A stretch of DNA of 64,000 bases from Pseudomonas lurida (GTDB lineage: Bacteria > Pseudomonadota > Gammaproteobacteria > Pseudomonadales > Pseudomonadaceae). Made by a program: the position numbers and the translations under genes. Below are positions 8,818 through 18,112 of this stretch, in pieces (within the stretch, counting starts at the first letter, position 1; every line of letters begins with the position of its first letter). The notes under the pieces are model-generated. The model saw only the letters and a list, made by a program, of their open reading frames with translations, did no database searches and had not been told where the DNA came from. The DNA lies in contig NZ_PDJB01000001.1 in NCBI RefSeq assembly GCF_002563895.1, forward strand, positions 1,595,501 to 1,659,500, written 5' to 3'.

Positions 8818-10749
8818 ATGTCAAGCAAACAGCCTTCCAAGAGTGCCAAACTGCTCGCCAATCAGGCGCGGCATCCGCATCACCGTAGAGTCGCCGACGA
8901 CCCGTTGGCGCCCGCGCCGCAGATCATGAATGCGCTCCCTGATGTAGAAGGAGACGATCAACAAAATGTGATTTCCAGGGATGTTCAGCTCGCGGGTTTG
9001 CAGCTCTCGATAGCGCGGTGGTTTCCTCTCGCGGATCCGGATGAGGAGGATACCGTTTATATTTACGCCGGTAACACGATGATCGGCTTCTACGTCTATG
9101 ACGGGGATGATCCTGAGCCTCCTGATCCGGTCGAGATCTCGCTTGCGTCCGTGGCGGCGTTACGATCTCACGGGAGCAAGGAGATCACGTACAAGATTGA
9201 GCATCCCAGCGGCAACACCTCGCTCTCAGAGATAATGACGGTGTTTGTCGACACTATTGATCCCAACTACAACAACCAGCCACCAGCGATTACCTTGCCT
9301 ACCGATTTGACGGGGGACATTACGCCAGCGTATCTGGCAGATAAGCTCGGGCTGGTGTGCTCCATTCCACGGATGGACGACGCCAGGCCGGGAGACACTT
9401 GGCAGGCTTTTTTCGGCGACGCAGATGAAACGGGCATCAGCGGTGAATTTCCGGACACTGGTAACGCCAGCGTTACGTTCACCACCGCTAATATCATGGC
9501 TGCCGGGCCTGGCGATTACGCTATCAGGTATATCGCGACTGACCGTGCGGGTAATTCTTCGAAGTTCTCCTTTCCCCGGACGGTCACGGTGAACGTCAAC
9601 GAACCGCCGATACTCGGTACGCTGTCCGTCCTGGAAGCGCCTTTGGTGGATAAGGAAGAAGCGCGTAATGGCGTGACGGTTCGCCTTTCGTCGATTACAA
9701 ATGTGCTGTCGGTGGATGTTGTTCGGGTGTTTTGGAACGACACGCTGGTCGCTGAGCAATCTGTTGGAGGGTTTCCGATTTTTCCTTTCGACTTCCCTGT
9801 TGGCTATGACCAGATTGCGCTGCCCGGTGATCTGTATACAGCCAATATTGAGTGTAGGGTAAGCCGTGCAGAGACTCCCGCCACCACGACCGTGGACGTA
9901 GACCTGGTCGAGCCCGGCACCGGCAACCCCGGCCCGGGGCCGGTGGATGACCGTCTTATCAGGCCGATTGTGCGTGGCGGCGTTGAAATGCGCGACAACC
10001 AGGTGGTAGAAGAGGATCGGAACGAGCCTGCCATCGCCAGTTTCACGATTCCGGACAACCTGGTGTCGGGCGACTTCATTGACATTTTCTACGGCTCCAT
10101 GGGAGGTACGCAGGGTGACACTTATCCGGTAACGGGCACTGAAGCTCCGGATTTCCTGGTTGAACTGGAGATCGCTTGGTCGATTATCGAGCTCTACGGC
10201 AATGGAGATATTCCCTGCTATTACCGGATTCGCAACGCGATCAACTACAAGCATTCACCGAGTCAAAACGTGGCAGTCAGTACCTACAGCCTGGATGGCC
10301 TTGCGGATGCGCAGTTCACCGTGACGAGCTCTAAGGGTACGCTCAATTGTGAAGCGGGGCTGAGCCCACGACCCTGGGAGGGAGTCCCTGTCTTTATCAA
10401 AGACACCGCCACGCTGGAAGTGGGGGACATGGTCACTGTTCATGCCGCCCGCTACGCCTTTCTCGATCCAAGCGTACCGGTAGGCGATCCCATCGAGTCG
10501 CTTGCGCGAGAGGTCACGTTCAACGATGTCCAGAATGGCTTCACCGTAACGCTCGACTTGGGTGAGTGGTTCCGGGCTCACACTGCCAGTGGGGGGCGCG
10601 GGTGGGTCGGTGTCAATTGGAGCATTTTCCGGCCAAGCACGGGAGACCGAGGCACCTCGGACGTAGTGCAAGTCCAGTGGGATTTCCGTATCTCGGCGCC
10701 ACCAGTGAACTCCTGTGTACCTGGTGCGACGCGGGCCGGTACGCTTTGA
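8818..10749 (+). CDS. Large Ig-like repeat protein (paralogue 2), function unknown
   Basis: A 643-aa protein with a basic, low-complexity first 40 residues and then Ig-like modules. A module near residues 70-150 ends in VFVDTIDPNYNNQPP, like the VDT..P linker in the 1200-aa paralogue. A second module (about 160-260) has the phrase AIRYIATDRAGNSS, typical of bacterial Ig-like repeats. Later GDFIDIFYGS and the C-terminal DVQNGFTVTL module match paralogue 1. No signal peptide or membrane segment is visible. AAGGAG at 8803 precedes the ATG. Function is unknown. Confidence 0.85.
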   Translation: MSSKQPSKSAKLLANQARHPHHRRVADDPLAPAPQIMNALPDVEGDDQQNVISRDVQLAGLQLSIARWFPLADPDEEDTVYIYAGNTMIGFYVYDGDDPEPPDPVEISLASVAALRSHGSKEITYKIEHPSGNTSLSEIMTVFVDTIDPNYNNQPPAITLPTDLTGDITPAYLADKLGLVCSIPRMDDARPGDTWQAFFGDADETGISGEFPDTGNASVTFTTANIMAAGPGDYAIRYIATDRAGNSSKFSFPRTVTVNVNEPPILGTLSVLEAPLVDKEEARNGVTVRLSSITNVLSVDVVRVFWNDTLVAEQSVGGFPIFPFDFPVGYDQIALPGDLYTANIECRVSRAETPATTTVDVDLVEPGTGNPGPGPVDDRLIRPIVRGGVEMRDNQVVEEDRNEPAIASFTIPDNLVSGDFIDIFYGSMGGTQGDTYPVTGTEAPDFLVELEIAWSIIELYGNGDIPCYYRIRNAINYKHSPSQNVAVSTYSLDGLADAQFTVTSSKGTLNCEAGLSPRPWEGVPVFIKDTATLEVGDMVTVHAARYAFLDPSVPVGDPIESLAREVTFNDVQNGFTVTLDLGEWFRAHTASGGRGWVGVNWSIFRPSTGDRGTSDVVQVQWDFRISAPPVNSCVPGATRAGTL

Positions 10750-10761
10750 TCGACCCATTGA

Positions 10762-10796
10762 CCCTGTGGTCTGCCTCGGCAGCCACAGGGTTTTTT
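10762..10796 (+). terminator. Rho-independent terminator after Ig-like paralogue 2
   Basis: A strong hairpin: outer stem CCCTGTGG/CCACAGGG, continued by CTGC/GCAG, then six T residues. It separates paralogue 2 from the autotransporter gene. Confidence 0.9.
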
Positions 10797-10967
10797 ATTG
10801 AGTGCCAGCAACCGGCCTCAGTGCCATCCAGATTGACAGGGATGAGTTAAGGAAAGTCCTACATAAAGCGGTAACTCCAGTCTTTAGTCTTCGCGCCGTG
10901 GAAAACGGAAGCCTTGTCGGTATGGCCTCCGGTTTCGAACTGGTACCTATTCTGAGGTTGACTGGAA

Positions 10968-13238
10968 ATGCATACGACTGACTCTTCTCGTTTTAAATAT
11001 TCTCGTTTAACGACAGCCATAAAGCTGATCGCGGTTGCGCCCCTCTATTTCATGAGCGCCCAAGCCATGGCACTGGAGGAAATTGATGGTCGGACCAAAG
11101 ACGTCTACGCCAGCGACTTTGTCGACTCCTTCACGCTGCGAAACGATGCCACCCTGAATCTTCATGAAGGCGCAATGGCACGTGGCATCGTGGCGGCCAG
11201 CTCGACGTTGAACATGAACGGTGCAAGTGTTATGTCGACCACCACGGGCACTGCGGTCGTGTTGACCAACAGCACGGCCCAGATCAACAACTCGCTGATC
11301 ACCAGCACCGTGGCGGGCGGCCTGGATGTCGTGCGCAACCCGACGAGTGATACGGGCAGTGAAGCGTACCTGAACGCCAGTGAAGTACGGGGTGCCACAC
11401 ACGGCGCCAATGTGACTTCGCACAGCACGCTGTACCTCAACGACTCGAAACTGATCGGTGGCAGCGAGGCTGGCCTGATCTTGCGCGGCGGTAGGGCTGA
11501 GGCGTTCAACAGCGAGATCATCGGTGCTAACAACGGCATCCGCATGACACGCGAACACAGCACCGTGCCCGACTCCCCCGAACTGCGGCTGGAGGGCACA
11601 CGCGTAGAAGGGCTGGCAGGCGCCGCGATCAGGGTCGATACACCCATCACTGCTGAAATCGATGTGAACAACGGCTCCACGCTGATTGGCAGCGACGGCA
11701 CGATGGTCGAGCTGGCCAATAGTGGCAACGCGAACATGCGCGTCAACAACAGTGCGTTGACCGGCAACATCCTGGTCGGTACCGGCAGCGCCCTGGACCT
11801 TAGCCTTGACCGCGCCATCATGAACGGCGACATCATCAACAATGGCGGCAGCGCCAGCGTTGGCCTGAGCAACGGCTCGATCCTTACCGGTCGCCTGGAG
11901 AACGTCGACGCGCTGGCGATCAACAGCGACGCCACCTGGGTGATGGTCGACAACCAGACAGTGGGCGACCTGTCCCTGAGCGGCGGCAACGTCCGGTTCG
12001 GCGACCCGGGCGTGTTCTACCAACTGGACGTGGAGAACCTGTCGGGCAACGGCACCTTTATCATGAGCGCGGATTTCGCCACGTTGACCGGTGACTTCCT
12101 CAACGTCACCGGGACGTCGTCCGGCGACCACAAGCTGCTGATCGCCAGCACCGGTGCCGATCCGTTGGGCGAGGACCGCCTGCATGTGGTTCACACCGAA
12201 GACGGCGTTGCCACGTTCAGCCTGGTGGGCGACCGCGTGGACGTGGGCACCTACTCCTACAGCCTGATCAACGAAAACGAAGGCCAGGACTGGCTGCTGG
12301 ACGCGGACAGCAGGGTGATCAGCCCCAGCACCAACGCGGTGCTGGCCCTGGCCAATGCGGCCCCGAGCGCGTTGTACGGTGAGATGACCAGCCTGCGTAC
12401 GCGCATGGGCGAACTGCGCCACAGCGATGGCCAATCGAGCGGCCTGTGGACGCGTGTCTATGGCAACAAATTTGAAGTGAACAACGGCGACATAGGCGTG
12501 CAGTACAAACAGAATCAGCGCGGCTTCACGTTGGGTGCAGACGCGCCACTGTCCGGTGGCGACGGCCAATGGTTGGCAGGCTTCATGGCCGGCCACAGCA
12601 CCTCGGACCTGGACCTGAGCCGTGGTAGTAAAGCCACCGTCGACAGCTACTACCTGGGTGGTTACGCAACCTGGATGGACGCTGAAAGTGGCCTTTACTT
12701 CGATGGCGTGCTCAAGTTCAACCGCTTGCACAACGAGTCCGATGTCGCCATGAGCGACGGCAAGAAAGCCAAGGGCAGCTACGCACAAAATGCGGTCACC
12801 GCGTCGGCTGAAGTGGGTCGCCACATCAAGCTGGAGGACGGTTTCTTCGTTGAACCTTATGGCCAGTTGGCCACGGCGTTCATCCAGAAGCAGAGCTACG
12901 AGCTGGACAACGGCCTGCAAGCCAAGGGCGCGCGTACCGCTTCGGTAGTCGGCAAGGCGGGCGTGACGGCCGGGGTTGATATCCAGTTGGACGGTGGCAG
13001 TGTGTTGCAGCCTTACCTGCGTACGGCAGTGGCCCATGAGTTCAACCGGAGCAACAAGGTCTCGGTCAACGGCAACAGCTTCAACAACGAGCTGTCGGGT
13101 ACCCGGGTTGAAATGGCGGCGGGTGTCGCGATGGCGGTGTCGAAGAACTGGAAGGTGCATGCGGATGTGGAGCGCAGCATGGGCAAGCGCATAGACCAGC
13201 CGTGGGGTGTGAATGTGGGGGTGCGGTACGATTTTTAA
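10968..13238 (+). CDS. Type V autotransporter with pertactin-like passenger
   Basis: A 756-aa outer-membrane autotransporter. Residues 1-36 look like a signal peptide with a long basic start and hydrophobic core (AVAPLYFMSAQAMA). A beta-helix passenger follows (about 37-480), rich in short N-G-S-T repeats such as LNMNGASVM and INNGGSASVGL, like pertactin/AIDA families. The last 270 residues form the beta-barrel translocator, with SSGLWTRVYGNKFEVN at its start and the terminal outer-membrane signature VGVRYDF. No protease or lipase motif was recognised in the passenger. It sits between the Ig-like genes and shares a bidirectional terminator with the 1200-aa gene. Confidence 0.93.
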   Translation: MHTTDSSRFKYSRLTTAIKLIAVAPLYFMSAQAMALEEIDGRTKDVYASDFVDSFTLRNDATLNLHEGAMARGIVAASSTLNMNGASVMSTTTGTAVVLTNSTAQINNSLITSTVAGGLDVVRNPTSDTGSEAYLNASEVRGATHGANVTSHSTLYLNDSKLIGGSEAGLILRGGRAEAFNSEIIGANNGIRMTREHSTVPDSPELRLEGTRVEGLAGAAIRVDTPITAEIDVNNGSTLIGSDGTMVELANSGNANMRVNNSALTGNILVGTGSALDLSLDRAIMNGDIINNGGSASVGLSNGSILTGRLENVDALAINSDATWVMVDNQTVGDLSLSGGNVRFGDPGVFYQLDVENLSGNGTFIMSADFATLTGDFLNVTGTSSGDHKLLIASTGADPLGEDRLHVVHTEDGVATFSLVGDRVDVGTYSYSLINENEGQDWLLDADSRVISPSTNAVLALANAAPSALYGEMTSLRTRMGELRHSDGQSSGLWTRVYGNKFEVNNGDIGVQYKQNQRGFTLGADAPLSGGDGQWLAGFMAGHSTSDLDLSRGSKATVDSYYLGGYATWMDAESGLYFDGVLKFNRLHNESDVAMSDGKKAKGSYAQNAVTASAEVGRHIKLEDGFFVEPYGQLATAFIQKQSYELDNGLQAKGARTASVVGKAGVTAGVDIQLDGGSVLQPYLRTAVAHEFNRSNKVSVNGNSFNNELSGTRVEMAAGVAMAVSKNWKVHADVERSMGKRIDQPWGVNVGVRYDF

Positions 13239-13282
13239 AGTGGGAACTTATCGTTTAACTGCAGTGCACATTGATAAGTAAC

Positions 13283-13320
13283 AAAAAATGCCCCGTATCG
13301 GAAGATACGGGGCATTTTTT
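13283..13320. terminator. Bidirectional terminator between autotransporter and 1200-aa gene
   Basis: A 12-bp stem ATGCCCCGTATC/GATACGGGGCAT with a GGAA loop has an A run on the left and a T run on the right. It can end transcription of the autotransporter on the plus strand and of the convergent minus-strand gene. Confidence 0.93.
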
Positions 13321-13351
13321 TTCGCTTTTAAGTGTATCGATTATAGGTTGG

Positions 13352-16300
13352 TTAAATACTCACTACCGCTACGGTATTATTCCCAGAGTTGCACACCAAC
13401 AAGGTTTTACCATCCGGGGTGCAAGCCAGGCCATCGGGTAGATCAAAGCCGTCGATAGTGCCGACCAGTGTCTCGCTGATCGTATCAATGATTCTGACGC
13501 GGTTGTTGTTTAGCTCCGCAACATAGGCCAGTGGTTGAGTCGGATGGAAAGCGATTCCACGTGGGTTACTTATTCCCGCGAGAGAATTGATGAAGGTAAG
13601 TCCATTGCTGCTGGTGTCGTAGATGTCAACTCTGTTAGAGGCTGACACGGACACATACAAACGATCGCTGTGTGCTTTATAGAGGCTATGGGCAAGTTCT
13701 CGAGCTACGCCATTGATGATTGAGTGTGTACGGACTGCGGTGTCGAGGTTAAACCGCTCTGTGGCAGTGCCCGTGATAAATATTGCGGCGCCTAGTGGGT
13801 CCGTTGTTAGTGCAGAGGACAAGGGTGATCCCATGCAGGTGTTTATGTGGACATAATCGTGGGTATAGAAATTTGAAGATGTAGACACAGTAGAACTGCC
13901 GAGAAAAAATCGCGAACCGTTGGGGCTGACGCCACACATATTAGATGCGATGAAGGGTATTACGTTACTGACGGAGAGAGTATCGGTATTAACGACCCTC
14001 GTATGGTGTCGACTGCCTGAGACGAAGTCGCCGGATATAAACAGCCTTGAATCGGTAGGGTGTAATGCCAATCCACTAGGAGTGGCACCGTAATCCACTG
14101 TTCTGACGCCATACGTCGAGAGGTCAATGACTGCAATCGTGCGATCACCGGAGTTGAGGACGCACGCCCTTGAGCCGTCTTTATGGATCACAATTTTAGT
14201 CGGGAAGCTCCCTGTCACGATCTCACGAACAATCCCCCCCGGACTCTTGCGAACCCGGTAACTGCGCTCTCCAAAGTACGTAGCCGTCTCCAGGCTGCTG
14301 GAACCATCCAGCGATACCCAGGCTTTCACCGAGACTTCGTCATCATCGTTGAGTTGCTCGAGATACTCCGCCGGAATCTGATCCAGTGTCCGCCCAGCGC
14401 TGACTTCCGCGGCGGTTACCGCGTCGCCTGGGCGCAACTTGAAGTCGACATCGGAATCCAGGTCAATCCACACCGCCAGTCCTGCGCGGAAAAAAGGCCA
14501 TTTATCGATTCTCACGGTGTTTGTCACTGTGGTATCGATGACCCCATCTTTCGCCTCAGGAATACTGACCAAGTCAAACGCGTGCGCTGGCAGCGCTTCG
14601 ACCTGCAATGTCAATTCATCGGATTTGGTCGACTTGCCGATTTCCACCAGGTTGTAAAACACCTTGCACGCCTCGCCCAGGTACGCACCGACAAAATTGT
14701 TCTGCACGGTAAAGCTGACGTAGTTGGTACCCGGCTCGGGCCTGGCCGGTTTTGCTGCGATGTCGGGCGTGCCAACGCCTGGTTTGCCAACAATAAACAG
14801 CTTGATGTCTGCACTCGGCGGAAGATGGTCGGTAACCACGCGGATGGTCACGACAGGTGGCTGGGGCGGCAGCACATTCAGCGGGTTGATCGAGGCAATA
14901 TCGGCGCCAATCACAGTCGCTTCCACTACGGTAGGGGCTTGCAGTACCAACCTTGAACCGACTCCCATGGTGACGGTCTGGGAGAAGCGTGTCAGTGCGT
15001 GGTCGCGTTCACGGGTGTAATAGATGCGCATGCTTTGGTTGATATTGGGCGTGATGTACCTGCGCTCCAGCGTAAAGGGCAGGTCCCTGTCTACCCAGAA
15101 GCCTAATATCGGGAAGCGTATGGGCGGTTGGGTGCCACCGGCGGCGGTTCCTTCGCAGTACAGGACGACGGTATCACCTGCCTTGAAGTCGCTATGGCTC
15201 TTCACCACGACCTGGGTATCGCCGGTAGACACGGCCGGGTCGAATTGATACTGCGGCGGGGGGGCTTCTTCCACCAGAGGTTCCGGCAACGAGGCGACGG
15301 CGTGGCCGACGTTGACCGTCTCGTCCAATGAGGTGCGGGTGCCAATTTCATTGGTCACTTTATAAAGGAACCGGAGCGTACCTCCCTCAAGTTTCGCGAT
15401 CTCACCGTTTGGACCATTGTTGAGTTTGAACAGGATAACGCCGGTGCCTGCCGCTTTATCGAATTCCCGATAATAGCGATCGCCGTTGGCATAGGTGCCG
15501 TCGAGGATCAGTGTCACCAGGTCGAATGCTTGGCGGCCTTCATACACCGGGACCCCCACGTTGACAAACAGCAGTTGTGGGTCAAGCACCCCATTGTTGG
15601 CGTCGATGATGATAGGCCGCTGCAGGCCCGTCTCGATAGGGGTACCGATCACCTCCACGATGGTGCCCAGGGACCCGCGGTTGGGCACATCGCGACGGAT
15701 ACGTTCATAGGAAAGCTGCAACCGTCCGCCGATCAGCTTGCGCAGGTCTGCATTGGGGCCGGGGATGATGACAAAGGAGGCACCGACAAGAGCGCTTGAG
15801 TCATAGGTGGTGATGAGGGCGCTTCCGTCCGCCGCACGCCCATTAACGGTCACGCGAACAATGTCTCCGGCGATGAAGTCCGGAGAGGGCGTGTTGATGA
15901 AAAAGTTGGCCGGGGCGCCATTGAGTGCATCGTGGTCAAGCGAACCGGACGGCGCCTCAAGGATAAAAGCTGCAGGCAATAACGGTTCGGTACCGTCGTT
16001 GATCTGCACGTTGAGCAACTGCGCCGGAGACCAACCATCAGACGCGTTACCCACCTCATCTATGATTTCGTATTCGCAAACGCGTGAGCCGCTGCCGACT
16101 TGTTGCCAGAATCCGTAGTAGAGCACGACCGAAATGTCGTCGCGACCGCTGGCCTGGTCCACGGTCAGTGGCTGGATGGGCGCGAACACTCCACCAACGC
16201 TCAGGCGAATACGGTCACGCGCCGCCCGATAGGTGCTGGGGGCCTGGGTATCGTCCACGGGGTAGAACTTGAACGTGACGGTAACGCCGCGTTGCGCGTC

Positions 16301-16954
16301 CGCCTCCGAAACACCGAAATCGATGATTTCCTGCGGGAATAGGGGTTTTGGCAGGTTTTCATTTTGCAGGGTGCTGGCCACCGGGTTGCGGCCACCGGGG
16401 CGGACGGTGTCCACTTTCAGCCTGAAGCGAGCGGTCTCATTGGTGTTACCACCGATACTGGTGACCCGCATGAATACTGGGCTGACCGGCCCGTCTGTGA
16501 GCCGCGTGCGAGGAATGTACAACGGGATGATCCGGCCCGTGTTGGCATCCTCTTCAGTGATGCTATAGGTGGCCACAGGCGTGATGGTATCCACGCAAAA
16601 CAACTCGACGAAATCGAGGGCGGCCATGTTCAAGTAAGGCAGCAAGTTACACAGCAGGCCGTTGTCCAGGTGCACCGCCAGTGCGGCGTTGTTAATGCCG
16701 CCGTCGAAGCCTTCTACGTTTTGCGTCATCCCGGGAATGTACAGAGGCAGCTCGGCGAAAGGGACGTTGACGAAGTCTTGAGCGGTCTTGACTGCGTGAG
16801 TTGCTTGGGCAGGCATGAAGTATTGGGGCAACAGGCGTTGCGGTTCGGACAGATCAATATCCTGTAGATCTTTATAATGGTCGTGCGGTTGCAATGGCAT
16901 GACCATAGGGAGTTGGTTGGGTTGTGGGTCAGTAAGGTGACTGTCTAGGCTCAT
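13352..16954 (-). CDS. 1200-aa Ig-like repeat protein with C-terminal YVTN-type beta-propeller
   Basis: The largest gene in the window, and a paralogue of the two Ig-like genes. Residues 1-890 carry repeated beta-rich modules with linkers such as LKVDTVRPGG and modules starting AGDTVVLYCEG or AGDIVRVTVNG. Residues of about 890-1200 form repeats of the YncE/YVTN kind, for example TIAVIDLSTYGVRTVDYG, PSGLALHPTDSRLFISG, NPRGIAFHPTQPLAYVAELN and LACTPDGKTLLVCNSGNNT, predicting a seven-bladed propeller. No signal peptide is seen. AAGGA precedes the ATG at 16954. The propeller part of the gene is visibly AT-richer than the rest, suggesting a separate origin for that domain. Confidence 0.87.
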   Translation of the reverse strand: MSLDSHLTDPQPNQLPMVMPLQPHDHYKDLQDIDLSEPQRLLPQYFMPAQATHAVKTAQDFVNVPFAELPLYIPGMTQNVEGFDGGINNAALAVHLDNGLLCNLLPYLNMAALDFVELFCVDTITPVATYSITEEDANTGRIIPLYIPRTRLTDGPVSPVFMRVTSIGGNTNETARFRLKVDTVRPGGRNPVASTLQNENLPKPLFPQEIIDFGVSEADAQRGVTVTFKFYPVDDTQAPSTYRAARDRIRLSVGGVFAPIQPLTVDQASGRDDISVVLYYGFWQQVGSGSRVCEYEIIDEVGNASDGWSPAQLLNVQINDGTEPLLPAAFILEAPSGSLDHDALNGAPANFFINTPSPDFIAGDIVRVTVNGRAADGSALITTYDSSALVGASFVIIPGPNADLRKLIGGRLQLSYERIRRDVPNRGSLGTIVEVIGTPIETGLQRPIIIDANNGVLDPQLLFVNVGVPVYEGRQAFDLVTLILDGTYANGDRYYREFDKAAGTGVILFKLNNGPNGEIAKLEGGTLRFLYKVTNEIGTRTSLDETVNVGHAVASLPEPLVEEAPPPQYQFDPAVSTGDTQVVVKSHSDFKAGDTVVLYCEGTAAGGTQPPIRFPILGFWVDRDLPFTLERRYITPNINQSMRIYYTRERDHALTRFSQTVTMGVGSRLVLQAPTVVEATVIGADIASINPLNVLPPQPPVVTIRVVTDHLPPSADIKLFIVGKPGVGTPDIAAKPARPEPGTNYVSFTVQNNFVGAYLGEACKVFYNLVEIGKSTKSDELTLQVEALPAHAFDLVSIPEAKDGVIDTTVTNTVRIDKWPFFRAGLAVWIDLDSDVDFKLRPGDAVTAAEVSAGRTLDQIPAEYLEQLNDDDEVSVKAWVSLDGSSSLETATYFGERSYRVRKSPGGIVREIVTGSFPTKIVIHKDGSRACVLNSGDRTIAVIDLSTYGVRTVDYGATPSGLALHPTDSRLFISGDFVSGSRHHTRVVNTDTLSVSNVIPFIASNMCGVSPNGSRFFLGSSTVSTSSNFYTHDYVHINTCMGSPLSSALTTDPLGAAIFITGTATERFNLDTAVRTHSIINGVARELAHSLYKAHSDRLYVSVSASNRVDIYDTSSNGLTFINSLAGISNPRGIAFHPTQPLAYVAELNNNRVRIIDTISETLVGTIDGFDLPDGLACTPDGKTLLVCNSGNNTVAVVSI

Positions 16955-17083
16955 GGTAGAAATCCTTTGTCATGCACAGGCGTGGGAGACGACCGGATGC
17001 CCCTGAGCATTCGTCGCTTGAGGAACTTAGCGTCGCCTGTGCAGGCGTGGATAGCTGTGAGAATTGACAGTGCCGACAAGCGG

Positions 17084-18112
17084 TCAGGGCCGGCGATTCC
17101 ATCGTCTGAACAACGGTTCGGCCAAAAACAACACAAACAACAACCGCATCACCTGCATCGCCGTCACCAGTGGCACCGACAGCTGCAGGGTCTCGGCCGT
17201 GAGGCTCATCTCGGCAATGCCGCCGGGCATCATGCCCAGGGTCAGCGAGCGCAGGTCCAAGTGGGTCAGTGCGCTCAGGCCCATGGCCGCCAGCGTTGCC
17301 AGCGCCATGGTCAGCACTGTGCCAATCAAGGTGCGGCCCATGAACGAAGGCGCGCGTCGAAAGAACTGACGGTTGAAATGGCAGCCCAGGCCGCTGCCGA
17401 TCAACCATTGGCCAATCTGGCTGCCGCCGTTGGGCAACCCGATGTGCAGGTCCCAGGCAACACTGGCAGTAGCGCTGACCAGCAATGGCCCGAACAGCCA
17501 AGGGTTAGGCTGACGCAAGCGCTGCCAGCCCCAGGCCACCAGCGCACCGATAGGGAACAGCGCCGCCAGCCAGGCCCAGTTCACCGGCGCCGGATGAAAC
17601 TGCGGTGTACCGCCTTCGAGCCAATACTTGAAGATCGCTGGTACACACAGCACCACCACCAGCACGCGCAAACTCTGCCCCGCCGCGACACGGCTCAACA
17701 CGGCACCATTGCGTGCGCCGAGGTTGACCATCTCACCGGAACCGCCTGGCATGCTGGAGAAAAACGCGGTGGCGCGGTCTTCACCGCTGCGGCGCATCAA
17801 CCACACGCCAACCACGCTCGACAGGCTGGTAACCAGCGCGCCGAAGAAGATCAGGCCGAAGTGGCTCATGACCTGCTCGATCACCACTGGGGTGAAGTGC
17901 AGGCCGATACCGATGCCCACCACCCACTGGCCGCATTTGCGCCCGCCGGGTATCTCCGCCAACTGCCACGGAGTGAGGCAACGCACCAGGATGATCGCCA
18001 GCAACGAGCCGACCATGTACGGCAAAGGCCAGCCCACCAGGCTGGCCAGGTAACCGCCGGCCAGGCCGACCAGCGGTGTTCCCCACCAATGTCTGAAGGT
18101 GACCTCAGACAT
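17084..18112 (-). CDS. AbrB-family membrane protein, last gene of the tct operon
   Basis: A 342-aa hydrophobic protein with about ten membrane segments and two similar halves (GTPLVGLAGGYLASLVGWPLP in the first; NGGSQIGQWLIGSGLGCHF in the second), typical of the AbrB family once misnamed ammonia monooxygenase. Its biochemical role is not established. The chosen start, ATG at 18112, overlaps the 3' end of tctA by 8 bases, which points to translational coupling. An AbrB-family gene occupies the same place next to tctA in PAO1 as I remember it. A role in tricarboxylate transport is inferred from context only. Confidence 0.85.
   Translation of the reverse strand: MSEVTFRHWWGTPLVGLAGGYLASLVGWPLPYMVGSLLAIILVRCLTPWQLAEIPGGRKCGQWVVGIGIGLHFTPVVIEQVMSHFGLIFFGALVTSLSSVVGVWLMRRSGEDRATAFFSSMPGGSGEMVNLGARNGAVLSRVAAGQSLRVLVVVLCVPAIFKYWLEGGTPQFHPAPVNWAWLAALFPIGALVAWGWQRLRQPNPWLFGPLLVSATASVAWDLHIGLPNGGSQIGQWLIGSGLGCHFNRQFFRRAPSFMGRTLIGTVLTMALATLAAMGLSALTHLDLRSLTLGMMPGGIAEMSLTAETLQLSVPLVTAMQVMRLLFVLFLAEPLFRRWNRRP

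Noticed and set aside
10833..10865. TTGACA before the autotransporter as its promoter
   Set aside because: The nearest TACATA is 21 bases away and other -10 matches are poor.
11007..13160. 717-codon open frame antisense to the autotransporter
   Set aside because: GC-rich codon bias opens the opposite frame; its protein is His/Val/Gln/Arg-rich with no domain, while the plus strand encodes a clear autotransporter.
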